Positions 1 to 9,068 of a stretch of DNA of 64,000 nucleotides are shown piece after piece. The notes under the pieces are model-generated. The model was given only the letters and a program-made list of their open reading frames with translations, was not told the DNA's origin and did no database searches. A program made the translations under genes and the position numbers. The stretch is from Aporhodopirellula aestuarii (lineage in GTDB: Bacteria > Planctomycetota > Planctomycetia > Pirellulales > Pirellulaceae): contig NZ_JAMQBK010000011.1 in the NCBI RefSeq assembly GCF_023701485.1, forward strand, positions 17,708-81,707, in the 5' to 3' direction. How positions within the stretch are numbered: position 1 is the stretch's first letter; each line of letters begins with the position of its first letter.

Positions 1-2
1 TG

Positions 3-2726
3 ATCTTTGCCGCGTACTTTGCAGTTCCAATCGTTGTGATGTATTTCGTGAGGCAACGCAATGATCTGAAATTCCCGCCCATCTTCTATGGGTTCTTGGG
101 GTTGATTTTCTTTTCCTGCGGCACCGTTCACCTGGTCGAAGCGGGAATCTTTTGGTGGCCGGTTTACAAACTCTCGGCCGTGGCAAAGTTGGTTACGGCC
201 GTATTCTCCGCCAGCGGTGTGGTTCTGCTTGCACGTGTTCTGCCCCTGGCATTGGAGCTCAAAAGTGGGGCGGCGTACGCCGCGCTGGTCGACGACCGAC
301 GCAAGACCGAAGCGATGCTCAAGCGTGAACAGTTCCTGCTGGGGACGATGATGAAAACGGTGCCGGACCTGATTTACTTCAAGGACACCCACAGTCGCTT
401 TACCCACGTCAGCGATTCGTTTGCAAGGTTCATGGGAGTGGATACTCCTGAATCGGTAGTTGGCAGAACCGACTACGACTACTTTCCGAAGGATTTTGCG
501 GACGAAACGCGCGCTGAGGAAGTCGAGCTGATGCGGACTCGTGAGCCTATGATCGGAAAGGAAGAACCCGAACGCTCAGCAGCTGGCGAACAGATCTGGC
601 TATCCAGTACCAAACTGCCGCTGCTCGATGAGTCAGGCGAAGTCATCGGACTCTTTGGTCTATCCCGTGACATCACCCCCCAAAAGCACGCTGCCGAAGT
701 GATGGAAATTGCCAAGGAAGCGGCTGAGTCGGCGAGCCGCGCGAAAAGCGATTTTTTGGCCAATATGAGTCACGAAATACGCACCCCCATGAATGCGATC
801 ATGGGCATGACTGAGTTGGTTCTGGATACCGACCTGACGCCGTCGCAGCATGACTTCCTTTCGATTGTCTACGAATCGGCTGAAACTCTGCTGTCGGTGA
901 TTAACGAAATCCTTGACTTCTCAAAAATCGAAGCCGGAAAGCTGGAACTGACTGCTGAGGACATCTCGTTACGAGACGAGGTCGGGAACACTCTCAAGAG
1001 TCTTGGGTTGCGAGCGCATACCAAGGGAATCGAGTTGGCGTGGCAGGTGCATGCTGACGTTCCCGAGCACTTTCTGGCGGACCCGGTGCGACTCCGACAG
1101 GTGTTGGTCAATCTGGTCGGGAACGCCATTAAGTTCACGTCCGAAGGGGAAGTGGTTGTTGAAGTCACGCTGGAGAAAATGCAGTCCGATGTTGCGCGAC
1201 TTCACTTCATCGTCAGTGACACAGGTATTGGGATTGCTGAACACAAACTGGATTCCGTGTTTGATGCGTTTGAGCAAGCTGACCAGTCCACCACGCGTCA
1301 GTTCGGCGGAACCGGGTTGGGGCTCGCGATCTCGAAGAAGATTATCCAAGCGATGAACGGTCGCATTTGGGTGGAAAGCACTCTCGGCAAGGGCAGCGAG
1401 TTCCATTTCATCGTGGAACTTCCATTGGGGGAAGTGCCTCCGGACGGGACCTCACTCGCGGATCTGGATCTCTCGAGAATTCCAGTGGTGATTGTGGATG
1501 ACAACGCCACCAATCTTCGTATCTTGACCGAAGTTTTGCAAAGCTGGAACATGACTGTCCAAGCTGTCGCTAACGCGCCTGCCGCTTTGGAAGCGATTCA
1601 CGAAACGCTCGCGTCCGAAGGCGAGTTGCCGCTATTGATCAGTGATTCCCAAATGCCTGGCATGGATGGTTTTACCCTCGCCGAGAAGATCCGAGCGAGT
1701 GATGAATTGCGAGAGACCGTGATCATCATATTGACATCGGGCGCCCATTCCAGTGATGCGATTCGGTGTCGTCAGCTAGGTATCAATGCCCATATGATGA
1801 AGCCGGCGAAACAATCTGAGTTGCAACAGGCGATCACACGCGTCCTTGGCCGACGGCCGTTGCCGAGTCGACCTGCGGCTGAAAAAGCAGGTCTTGATCG
1901 ACCCGCCGGCCGATCGCTTCAGATCCTGGTCGTCGAAGACGGATACGCGAATCAGAAACTGGCCATGGCTCTGCTTGAAAAATGGGGGCACCAAACAACG
2001 CTCGCCGAAAACGGTCAACAGGCGGTCGATGCTTGGCGAACAGGTTCCTTCGACGTGATCTTGATGGACGTACAAATGCCAGTGATGGACGGGCTCACCG
2101 CGACTCGCACGATCCGTGATTTGGAGCGAGCGTCGCAGACCGGCAAGCACGTTCCGATCGTGGCGATGACAGCCCGGGCGATGAAGGGGGATCGCGAAAA
2201 ATGCCTTGAGGTGGGCATGGATGACTACGTGACCAAGCCGATCCAACGCGAGGAATTACTCAACGTGTTGGAATCGCTCGTCTCATCCGGCATTTTGTCA
2301 GAGCATGACGATGCGGAGCCAACCAGTGACACGGCGACGGGCCAAGGCATCGCTTCCGGCCAAGGCACCGCTTCCGGCGGTCTCATCGATTGGAACGTCG
2401 CGCGTAAAAACGTCCAAGGTGATGAGGAGATCCTGAAAGTGATCGTCGAAGCGGCGCTCGATGAATTTGCGAAACTCATGGCAGAGCTTACCGCGGCGAT
2501 GGAAGCAGGTGACGCACCGACGGCGCTACGCTGTGCTCATACGCTCAAGAGCACCGCCAATACCTTTGGTGCCACGCTATTGCAGGAGTGCAGTTTGGCA
2601 ATGGAAACCGACGCAAGATCAGGAGACTTGGATGGCGTCCGCGAACGGCAACCGGAAGCCGAACGGTTGTGCCAGCAGATTCTGATGGAACTGAAAGACC
2701 GCTTGGCGTCGATGGACTCGAACTAG
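3..2726 (+). CDS. Hybrid sensor histidine kinase with ethylene-receptor-like N-terminus (5' partial)
   Basis: Two-component hybrid kinase in the inner membrane. The reading frame is open to the window edge, so the true start lies upstream; residues here are counted from the GTG at 36. Residues 1-75 plus the upstream codons (IFAAYFAVPIVVMYFV) form hydrophobic segments resembling the ETR1 ethylene-binding domain, including C28-x3-H32 (SCGTVHL against CGATHL in ETR1) and the pattern after it. Then come a PAS domain (about 100-215, ending GLFGLSRDIT), HisKA with phospho-acceptor H246 in SHEIRTP, an HATPase with N363, DTGIGI and GGTGLGL boxes, receiver 1 with D537, receiver 2 with D678, and a C-terminal HPt domain with H835. 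All phosphorelay residues are present. Kinase architecture is certain; the ligand (copper/ethylene) is inferred from the motif. The next gene is convergent on the minus strand. Confidence 0.93.
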   Translation: MFAAYFAVPIVVMYFVRQRNDLKFPPIFYGFLGLIFFSCGTVHLVEAGIFWWPVYKLSAVAKLVTAVFSASGVVLLARVLPLALELKSGAAYAALVDDRRKTEAMLKREQFLLGTMMKTVPDLIYFKDTHSRFTHVSDSFARFMGVDTPESVVGRTDYDYFPKDFADETRAEEVELMRTREPMIGKEEPERSAAGEQIWLSSTKLPLLDESGEVIGLFGLSRDITPQKHAAEVMEIAKEAAESASRAKSDFLANMSHEIRTPMNAIMGMTELVLDTDLTPSQHDFLSIVYESAETLLSVINEILDFSKIEAGKLELTAEDISLRDEVGNTLKSLGLRAHTKGIELAWQVHADVPEHFLADPVRLRQVLVNLVGNAIKFTSEGEVVVEVTLEKMQSDVARLHFIVSDTGIGIAEHKLDSVFDAFEQADQSTTRQFGGTGLGLAISKKIIQAMNGRIWVESTLGKGSEFHFIVELPLGEVPPDGTSLADLDLSRIPVVIVDDNATNLRILTEVLQSWNMTVQAVANAPAALEAIHETLASEGELPLLISDSQMPGMDGFTLAEKIRASDELRETVIIILTSGAHSSDAIRCRQLGINAHMMKPAKQSELQQAITRVLGRRPLPSRPAAEKAGLDRPAGRSLQILVVEDGYANQKLAMALLEKWGHQTTLAENGQQAVDAWRTGSFDVILMDVQMPVMDGLTATRTIRDLERASQTGKHVPIVAMTARAMKGDREKCLEVGMDDYVTKPIQREELLNVLESLVSSGILSEHDDAEPTSDTATGQGIASGQGTASGGLIDWNVARKNVQGDEEILKVIVEAALDEFAKLMAELTAAMEAGDAPTALRCAHTLKSTANTFGATLLQECSLAMETDARSGDLDGVRERQPEAERLCQQILMELKDRLASMDSN

Positions 2727-2798
2727 ATCACTACGTTCGCCAGAACGTGTCCCACCCTCTGGGGCCGGTGGCGACAGCAAAAGTCAAATCTCTTTCGT

Positions 2799-5700
2799 TC
2801 AAGCCAACTCAACGTCAATCTCCAGTTGCTGTCCGGCCGTTAAAGTGATCGCGCTTTCGAATTCCAAGGTCAGAGTGCTGCCATTCACTTCGACGCGGGG
2901 CGTCACTGAATTGCCACCGCTCGTCACCCGGACGGACTGGGGAAGTTTGCTTTTGGTTGCGGCCATAGACACCTCGCTCAGGCGAAGCTGACCTTCCCGC
3001 AGATCCAGAGTCGCTTTGAGCTGGTTCGCCTCCTGAACCTGGGTATAAAGCCCATAGCCCTCGGCGACGGTAAAGAAGCTGGCGTGGTCTTCCGGATTTA
3101 AACGAGGCCGGAAGCCGATGATTCCCGCCGGTCCGTCGTATTGAAAGCCTTGCAAAGCAATCAAGGCTGACCAGACGCTAAGGGAACGGCCGTAGAATTT
3201 GCCACACTCATCGTCGCCGTAAGGATTGCCCGAGTATCCCCAGGCACCGTTCGCAAAATCGGAGACCCCTTCGGTCCGCAAGCGGCCGTTGTAGCGATCC
3301 GAGATCACCTTCAGGAGCATCAGGCCCTCATGCAGCATGCCGTTCTGAATCAAGGACACCGCGGCGCTGTATTCGAAACCGGTCATCACCTCGTCCCCGT
3401 ATTTCATTCCGGGGATCGGCTGAGGGTTATTGGGCCACGTAATCATCTTCATGCCGCCATCATCGACTTCGCAGTACTGACGCGGCTTGAGCGATTGACC
3501 ATGGAAGTCGGCGAAGAAGTTGTGCTTCAGCAGAGCCTGCATCGCCTGGTGGGAGCGATCGGTTGGAAAGTTCCGATCAATGCCAACTTGATCGGCCCAC
3601 CACTCGCCCAGGATCTGATCGATATGGCAACCGTCCAAATAGTCTTGGATTCGCTTCTCACCGACTTCTTGGATGTAGTATTCACCGTTCCACAAACGGT
3701 CGTTTTGGAGCTTCTTGCCGGACTCGCGAATCCTGCGGTATTCCGCGGCGGCATCCGGTTCGCCCATCGTGTCTGCCATGCGTGCACCGGCTTCGAGGGA
3801 GGACAGATACAAGCTACCGATCCAGGACGAGCAGCCTGTCATATCTCCATCGAGCGTGTTGTGCTGAACGGTCTGCAGGAATCCGTCGCGTTTGGGGTTG
3901 TAATGATTGATGCCCCAATCGATCGCCTTCTTCACCTTCGGCCATTGTGACTTGAGCCAGCTTTCGTCTGTCGCGCAGAGATGCTCTCGGTAAGTGTTGA
4001 GGATTGTCCCAAAGTGACCATCGGCAGCTGAACTCTGATTGGTATGTCGATACGGCGTCAGACCGCTGGGCAGTTGCATCGAATAGTCTTGCTCACGCAT
4101 TTTACGCCCAAGTTCAGGCAGAAGTCGTGCGTGAGCTTGAGCGTAGTGCCAAACGTGCGTGCAGTTGCCAGCACAGCATCCTTTTGTCGGATTGCAGCCC
4201 TCCCAAGCACCGAAGTAACCATCGGCGGCCCACCAACAAGTTTGGCTGCGCAGAACCGCCAGCTGCGAACTCATCCGATCCAACAACCACACCGGAAGTG
4301 TTGACTCGTAAAGTGTGTCGTGGAAAAGGCGGGTCCGAGCGATCAGCTCAGCCAGGTTTTCTTGCAGGTATTCCGCCAAACCGATTGCGTTTGGCCACCA
4401 ATTGGTGTAGTTCTGGCCCGCGCGATTCCACTTGCCCCCCTTGGAGCCTCCTTCTCCTTCCAAATTCCTTCTGGCTTTGCCTTCGCCATGTCGGCCACCT
4501 TCGAAATACCACGTCAGTGCAAAAGTGACCGACTTAGTCTCGCCAGGAGCGAGCTCAAGCGGCACCGACAGCGCGCCGTTAACCGTTTTGCCAGCGGCGG
4601 AGATCTCTGACGTTGCAGGACCCTTACACGAGCCGTCTGCGTCAAAGGCACCATGTAATTCCTCCACGCTATCCCACGAGGCACAGCCCGATGCACCAAC
4701 AGCCCGCGTCATCAGCACCATGTCCGATCCGGCTATTCCGCTGCGGGTCATGTGCAACAGTGTGGCATCGCCTTCTTGCTTGACGCGATTTTGGTTCTTG
4801 CCAAAGTTCCCGCCGTTGCCTTCGGCGTAGCCGAGTGCGTTCTTTTGTGCTGCCAGCACGTCAACCTTCACCGCGGACGGCGAAGGATTGGTAACCGTTG
4901 CCGTATAAATCGCACAGGGAATCGCCGAGTTCTTCAGGTCCATCGGGATGAAGGGGTTGAAGACTTCCAACTCCACCTCCAGCGGCAACGCTGGTTCTTC
5001 AAATCGATATTTGGCAAGGGGATACTCGCCTTCGAATTTCAACGAAGACATCGCCGCAAAAGGACCGACCGATTCGGTTTGCAACGCGCGAATCACTGGT
5101 TCGCCACCCGCGGTTTGAGCCCGCACCGCGAGAAAACTGTCAGCGATGCGTTCTTCCGAATAATTACAGGCGATCTGCCAAATGGCAGGTTCAGCTTTGC
5201 CGTTGAACTGAATGCCGCCGGCACCGATACCACCGACGGTGAAGTTGATCGCATCGAGATGCTCGCCTTCGTAGACGCGAGTTTTCCCCGGGGCGGTCAG
5301 CGCGGGGTCGCTTAGGATTGCCTGCGTCTTGCGAGCCCGGCGGGCGTTGCGTTCGGCCTCGACGCGAGCAACGATTTCCCCCGATTCTTTTAGACGCTGC
5401 TCCCATCCTGCGGCCCGAAGATGGTTCTGGAAATCCGCCAATGTCAAACCCTCGGCGTAGCACGCGACTTCGTCGAGACAGACATCGGTTGAGCCCCAAC
5501 CGTTTACTGTGGTCGATCCAAACGTCATGGTCGATTTGGCTGGCCCCCTGCGCGTGAATTCAAATGCACCGCCCACCAGGCTGCACTCGTAGCCATCCAC
5601 ATAGGCCCGCAGGTCGAGATCGAAACTGGTGATCCCCAAGTGGTACCACCGCCCCACTTCGATCGGCTGGTCGGTGGGCAGATTGATCGTGGTCAGCACA

Positions 5701-6209
5701 TCCCCGTTGACGTTTTGATAGATCAGTGCGGATAGGTCGTTCTTGACCCCGACGATGTACCGCGCCTGTTGCCCGGCGGTTTGTGCAATGATCACCGGAT
5801 CTTCCACACCCTGCGGCGGCGAAGCGAGTTTGAAGAACAACTCCAGAGTCGCTGATCGGCCTCTCAGGTGATCGGTATTCTGCACCGCAACCGATTGTTC
5901 TGGCATCAAACAAATCGCTTTGCCATCCACAACGCCCTCGGCAAACGAAGCTGAGCCCTGGCCTTTAGCGGGGGCCTTGCCCATGGCGTCGACCAGATCG
6001 CCATCAAACTGCCAATAGCCACGCAACGACGCATGTGCCTTGACCGCGTCCGAATAGTTTGCCTGTTGCCCAGCGGCCAGCAGCGGACGGGTGCTCAACC
6101 CTGCAGTCAGAACGCTAGCGGCGACAAGGAATCGACGTCGGGACATGTCGAGATTGGAGTCGCAGCATACTGAGTCGTTCACGGAATCGTTGAGGACTTT
6201 GAGGTGCAT
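2799..6209 (-). CDS. GH116-type glycoside hydrolase with N-terminal LamG domain, Tat-exported
   Basis: Large (1136 aa) secreted glycosidase related to GBA2/TxGH116 beta-glucosidases and glucosylceramidases. A Tat-like leader (MSRRRFLVAAS, followed by a hydrophobic stretch and AAG) starts at residue 22; an in-frame ATG at 6146 is an alternative start. Residues about 45-265 look like a concanavalin/LamG domain (LRGYWQFDGDLVDAMG, ATLELFFKL, DVCLDEVACY). Residues about 310-620 match the GBA2 N-terminal beta-sandwich (GGIGAGGIQFNG). The remainder is the alpha/alpha barrel: CTHVWHYAQAHARLLPELGR, NTLDGDMTGCSSWIGSLYLSSLE and GCHIDQILGEWWADQVG, where the acid/base Asp is probably the D of HIDQ. It is paralogous to the enzyme at 9069-11759. 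Family membership is confident; the sugar specificity (glucoside, xyloside or GlcNAc) is unknown. Confidence 0.9.
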   Translation of the reverse strand: MHLKVLNDSVNDSVCCDSNLDMSRRRFLVAASVLTAGLSTRPLLAAGQQANYSDAVKAHASLRGYWQFDGDLVDAMGKAPAKGQGSASFAEGVVDGKAICLMPEQSVAVQNTDHLRGRSATLELFFKLASPPQGVEDPVIIAQTAGQQARYIVGVKNDLSALIYQNVNGDVLTTINLPTDQPIEVGRWYHLGITSFDLDLRAYVDGYECSLVGGAFEFTRRGPAKSTMTFGSTTVNGWGSTDVCLDEVACYAEGLTLADFQNHLRAAGWEQRLKESGEIVARVEAERNARRARKTQAILSDPALTAPGKTRVYEGEHLDAINFTVGGIGAGGIQFNGKAEPAIWQIACNYSEERIADSFLAVRAQTAGGEPVIRALQTESVGPFAAMSSLKFEGEYPLAKYRFEEPALPLEVELEVFNPFIPMDLKNSAIPCAIYTATVTNPSPSAVKVDVLAAQKNALGYAEGNGGNFGKNQNRVKQEGDATLLHMTRSGIAGSDMVLMTRAVGASGCASWDSVEELHGAFDADGSCKGPATSEISAAGKTVNGALSVPLELAPGETKSVTFALTWYFEGGRHGEGKARRNLEGEGGSKGGKWNRAGQNYTNWWPNAIGLAEYLQENLAELIARTRLFHDTLYESTLPVWLLDRMSSQLAVLRSQTCWWAADGYFGAWEGCNPTKGCCAGNCTHVWHYAQAHARLLPELGRKMREQDYSMQLPSGLTPYRHTNQSSAADGHFGTILNTYREHLCATDESWLKSQWPKVKKAIDWGINHYNPKRDGFLQTVQHNTLDGDMTGCSSWIGSLYLSSLEAGARMADTMGEPDAAAEYRRIRESGKKLQNDRLWNGEYYIQEVGEKRIQDYLDGCHIDQILGEWWADQVGIDRNFPTDRSHQAMQALLKHNFFADFHGQSLKPRQYCEVDDGGMKMITWPNNPQPIPGMKYGDEVMTGFEYSAAVSLIQNGMLHEGLMLLKVISDRYNGRLRTEGVSDFANGAWGYSGNPYGDDECGKFYGRSLSVWSALIALQGFQYDGPAGIIGFRPRLNPEDHASFFTVAEGYGLYTQVQEANQLKATLDLREGQLRLSEVSMAATKSKLPQSVRVTSGGNSVTPRVEVNGSTLTLEFESAITLTAGQQLEIDVELA

Positions 6210-6234
6210 GTTTCATTGCCAGGTTAGTAGATGT

Positions 6235-6381
6235 GGTGGATTTCGCCAGGAATCCCGTGACGACAGATTTTGCGTGGTGGTTTTGCCAGAACTCCTGTGG
6301 CGTCTACGCGTTCCCGATATCTTGGAATTCTGGCGAGTCCCATGACGATTTCCTGCTGCTTGGGAACTCTGGCGAGTCCCA
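6235..6381. repeat. Cluster of four short inverted/direct repeat units
   Basis: The gap between the GH116 gene and the beta-helix gene holds four copies of a unit of about 20 bp with core TGGCGAGTCCC/GGGACTCGCCA. Two are inverted (about 6239-6258 and 6280-6299) and two direct (about 6324-6342 and 6363-6382), the last reaching the 3' end of the beta-helix gene. A diverged inverted/direct pair recurs at about 9004-9020 and 9039-9060. The arrangement allows hairpins at the 3' end of a minus-strand gene. Function is unknown; REP-like or terminator-like roles are possible. Confidence 0.6.
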
Positions 6382-8583
6382 CTACGATTTTTTGCGTTTT
6401 ACATTCCTGGGCGTCTTTCCATTTTGCGGCTTAGTAGCCTTGTTGGGAACGTTCGCGGCGGGCTCGTAGGATGTTCGGCTCAACAGCCCACTCGGAAGCC
6501 CCGACACTTTGATTTCGGGAACGACGGAAATGGGGCTGTACTTCTTAGCAAACTGCTCCGCGCGGGCCATCGTTTTTGGAACATCGATACCGTAGGGCAT
6601 CCAATCACTTCCTGCGGACCAGCCTTTGTCCCGATAGTCGTAGGCACCTCGATAGGTTCCCAGGTCCGTCACGCCTTCGGCGATCAATTTGGGGGTGGGG
6701 GCAACGCCACCTTCGACGATCCTATTGGATGGGACTAAATTCAGACCGCCCAAGTTTCCGTTCGTGAAGATCGTTGGCTGGAACCCGGTCAGATTGCCCT
6801 GAATGTCTCCTCGATCTTTGACGCGGATGTATTTGCCTGTTTTCCTCTCCGGATGAAGGGTGCCTTTCGCTTTCGATTGATCAAATGGCCCCTTCTCGCT
6901 AGGCCCGACACTGTCCGCGAATCGATGCACTAGGTTGTTTAAGACATTCCAGTCATCAATCGGCGGGAAGCTCGTATCGTTGCTCACCATTTGTGGGTTG
7001 GATCCCTTTGGTTTCGAAACGACGTTTCTGATCAAATCGCAGGCTTCCTTGTTGCGATAGGAGGTGTTGTTGTAGACGTTGAATTTGCCGTAGCCTTCAA
7101 TGCTCATTCCCCGCTTGCATGACCAAAAGACATTGTGATGCACCGTGAACTCTTCACCTGCTTGGTCGAGACGCACCCCGTTTCCCTTGACGTTGTGCAC
7201 CCAGTTGTGGTGGAACTCGGTGTAGTGCTGGCTCATTTTCGGAAAGTATGCTCCCGATACGTCGCTGTTGTAGATCCCCGCATTGCAAATGTTGTTGTAG
7301 GACACATCAGGATTGCGGCTTTTTTCATAGTCGTCTTGAAAGCCAATCCGTATCGCGTCCGAACAGTTATTGAAGAACGTGTTGTGCGTCACGAGGTACG
7401 TGCCGCTGGCGCTGATGAAAAGCGGCACACTTTGAAAATTCCCATGGCGATTGTTTTCAGCGAAGACACAATTGCGGACATAGAGCAAGGAACCCACCAA
7501 ATTCAGGGCTGTATTATGGGCCCCAGCGAACAGGCAATCGTCGAAACCAATCCGCGTACCCGCAACGTGAATGGGCTTGGATGCTCGTTTGCCATTGGGA
7601 GTATCGACAAAGAGAGGCTCTGCACCGATGTAGCTGAAGTGAACGTCGCGGAAGACGATCTGTTGATTGGCCGGGTTGGCCAACTTGACCGAGGTAGCCA
7701 AAAAATCGACGCCTACAATCGTTACCTCGGACAAAGCGTCTCCTTGGTAGATGGCATAGTCATTTGTCTTAATCAGAATATCTGCGGCATTGGGCTGCCT
7801 TCCCCCAGGGGCATGGAAATACAAGGTGCCGTCCTTCGCGAACCATTCACCTTCGCTGTCGAGCAAGTCGAGTGCTCCGGCGAGGAAGAACATTCCTCGA
7901 ACCCCCTTGGCTCCTTCGGCAATTGCCATCCGACCACGTTTTCCATCTTCTCCAGTGAACAGCCGGTTGTAGAAATTTGTGTCATCCCACAACAGCGTCG
8001 TGCCATCAAATCCTTTGATCGCCCTGCTGTAGCAGCTGTTTCCTTTGGCGTAGCGAATGAAGCAATACGCGTCGGTCAAATCAAGATCCCGAAATCCGGC
8101 AAAGGCTTTATGGTTCAGGGTCCCCAAGCCGGCTGCACCGCTGACCCACTTTTTGCCCCGGTTCCAGTTTTCTGACCACTGTATGTTTGGCCAACGGGCC
8201 CAGGTCATCGGTTTGTTTTTGTAGAACAATTGTTTGGGATCCGTGCTGACATCGATCTTGTAGATGTTTCCCGAGTGCTTTTCGAAATTTCCCTGCAAGG
8301 GTTCTGCGCCGCTGAAGACCACCCTGCGTGGGTTCTTGGCCCCGATGGTGATTCCTGATTTCAGCTTAAGCGTACCGGTGTAGACGCCATCCAACACCAC
8401 CAGCGTGTCTCCGGCCTTCATTCTATCGATGGCATGTTGCACCATCTGGAATGGTTGAGCTTCGGAAGTTCCCGAGTTGGAATCACTGCCCAAGGGAGAA
8501 ACGTAGAAAACATTCGCCAGTGCGGTGCCCCCGATGGCGATCGACGATGTGATCGTTAGAACGATCATCAATATTTTTGTCAT
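6382..8583 (-). CDS. Secreted right-handed parallel beta-helix protein
   Basis: 733 aa, beginning with a clear Sec signal (MTKILMIVLTITSSIAIGGTALA). The mature start (NVFYVSPLGSDSNSGTSEAQPFQMVQHAIDRMKAGDTLVVLDGVYTG) is the classic entry turn of pectate-lyase-like beta-helix proteins (DUF1565/Beta_helix). Many N-x-F/N-N repeats follow (for example CVFAENNRHGNF, NTFFNNCSDAIRI, NVFWSCKRGMSIEGYG), each marking a coil. No catalytic triad of a known PL family was recognised. It probably binds, lyses or isomerises polysaccharide outside the cytoplasm. It sits between two GH116 genes on the same strand, suggesting joint action. An AGGAG sits almost on top of the ATG, so a downstream ATG (residue 6) cannot be excluded. 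Confidence 0.85.
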   Translation of the reverse strand: MTKILMIVLTITSSIAIGGTALANVFYVSPLGSDSNSGTSEAQPFQMVQHAIDRMKAGDTLVVLDGVYTGTLKLKSGITIGAKNPRRVVFSGAEPLQGNFEKHSGNIYKIDVSTDPKQLFYKNKPMTWARWPNIQWSENWNRGKKWVSGAAGLGTLNHKAFAGFRDLDLTDAYCFIRYAKGNSCYSRAIKGFDGTTLLWDDTNFYNRLFTGEDGKRGRMAIAEGAKGVRGMFFLAGALDLLDSEGEWFAKDGTLYFHAPGGRQPNAADILIKTNDYAIYQGDALSEVTIVGVDFLATSVKLANPANQQIVFRDVHFSYIGAEPLFVDTPNGKRASKPIHVAGTRIGFDDCLFAGAHNTALNLVGSLLYVRNCVFAENNRHGNFQSVPLFISASGTYLVTHNTFFNNCSDAIRIGFQDDYEKSRNPDVSYNNICNAGIYNSDVSGAYFPKMSQHYTEFHHNWVHNVKGNGVRLDQAGEEFTVHHNVFWSCKRGMSIEGYGKFNVYNNTSYRNKEACDLIRNVVSKPKGSNPQMVSNDTSFPPIDDWNVLNNLVHRFADSVGPSEKGPFDQSKAKGTLHPERKTGKYIRVKDRGDIQGNLTGFQPTIFTNGNLGGLNLVPSNRIVEGGVAPTPKLIAEGVTDLGTYRGAYDYRDKGWSAGSDWMPYGIDVPKTMARAEQFAKKYSPISVVPEIKVSGLPSGLLSRTSYEPAANVPNKATKPQNGKTPRNVKRKKS

Positions 8584-9068
8584 TCTCCTGGTCGCCTAGT
8601 TAATTGTCTTTGGTGTGGGATGTGCTGGAATCGCTTTGCCGCAAGGGACTTCAAAAGGTCCCTAGGAATGATTTTGGTGATTTCGCATAAGTCGTTTGGT
8701 GTTAGCACCGGTTGTACGTTGGATCCGCGGCCGACGGTCTGTTGATTTGATCGAGATTCGAGATTGAACGAACAATTCATTACCCGAGGCGTGAATATGG
8801 CCGTTGGCCAAATGATGCCGTGTTTCGATGTACTCCAGGGGCGTTGCTCCTGGCTATGATGACAATGGCCTTTGGCCAAGAATCATTGTGGCAAAAAACG
8901 CAACTTCTAAACTCATGCTTCGCGTTAATATATTAGCAGCCCGCTGACGCCAAATCGATTGATAAGATGAAAGACTCCTGCTGACTTGTTTACCGTAGCG
9001 GACGTCGCCAGACTTCCTTGTGCCGTTTCGATGTTAACGGAATTCGGGCGAATCCCACGACGCTATTT
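8584..9068. other. Gap without a supported gene, contains dispersed palindromic repeats
   Basis: No credible coding region. About 8791-8892 carries one diverged copy of the palindromic element that surrounds the transposase at 13.8 kb: a gaatatggccgttggcca arm, a central cca-ggggcgttgctcc-tgg hairpin and a ggcctttggcca arm. About 9004-9060 carries an inverted pair of the short unit described at 6.2-6.4 kb. Small open frames here merely read through the repeats. Confidence 0.6.

Noticed and set aside
3330..3950. 206-codon plus-strand frame inside the GH116 gene
   Set aside because: Fully antisense to a clearly conserved enzyme; sequence looks random.
7135..8175. 346-codon open frame on the plus strand
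   Set aside because: Antisense to the beta-helix gene, with no family features; a by-product of GC-rich codon use.
8580..8879. 99-codon minus-strand frame upstream of the beta-helix gene
   Set aside because: Reads through the palindromic repeat at 8791-8892; no ribosome site or family match.
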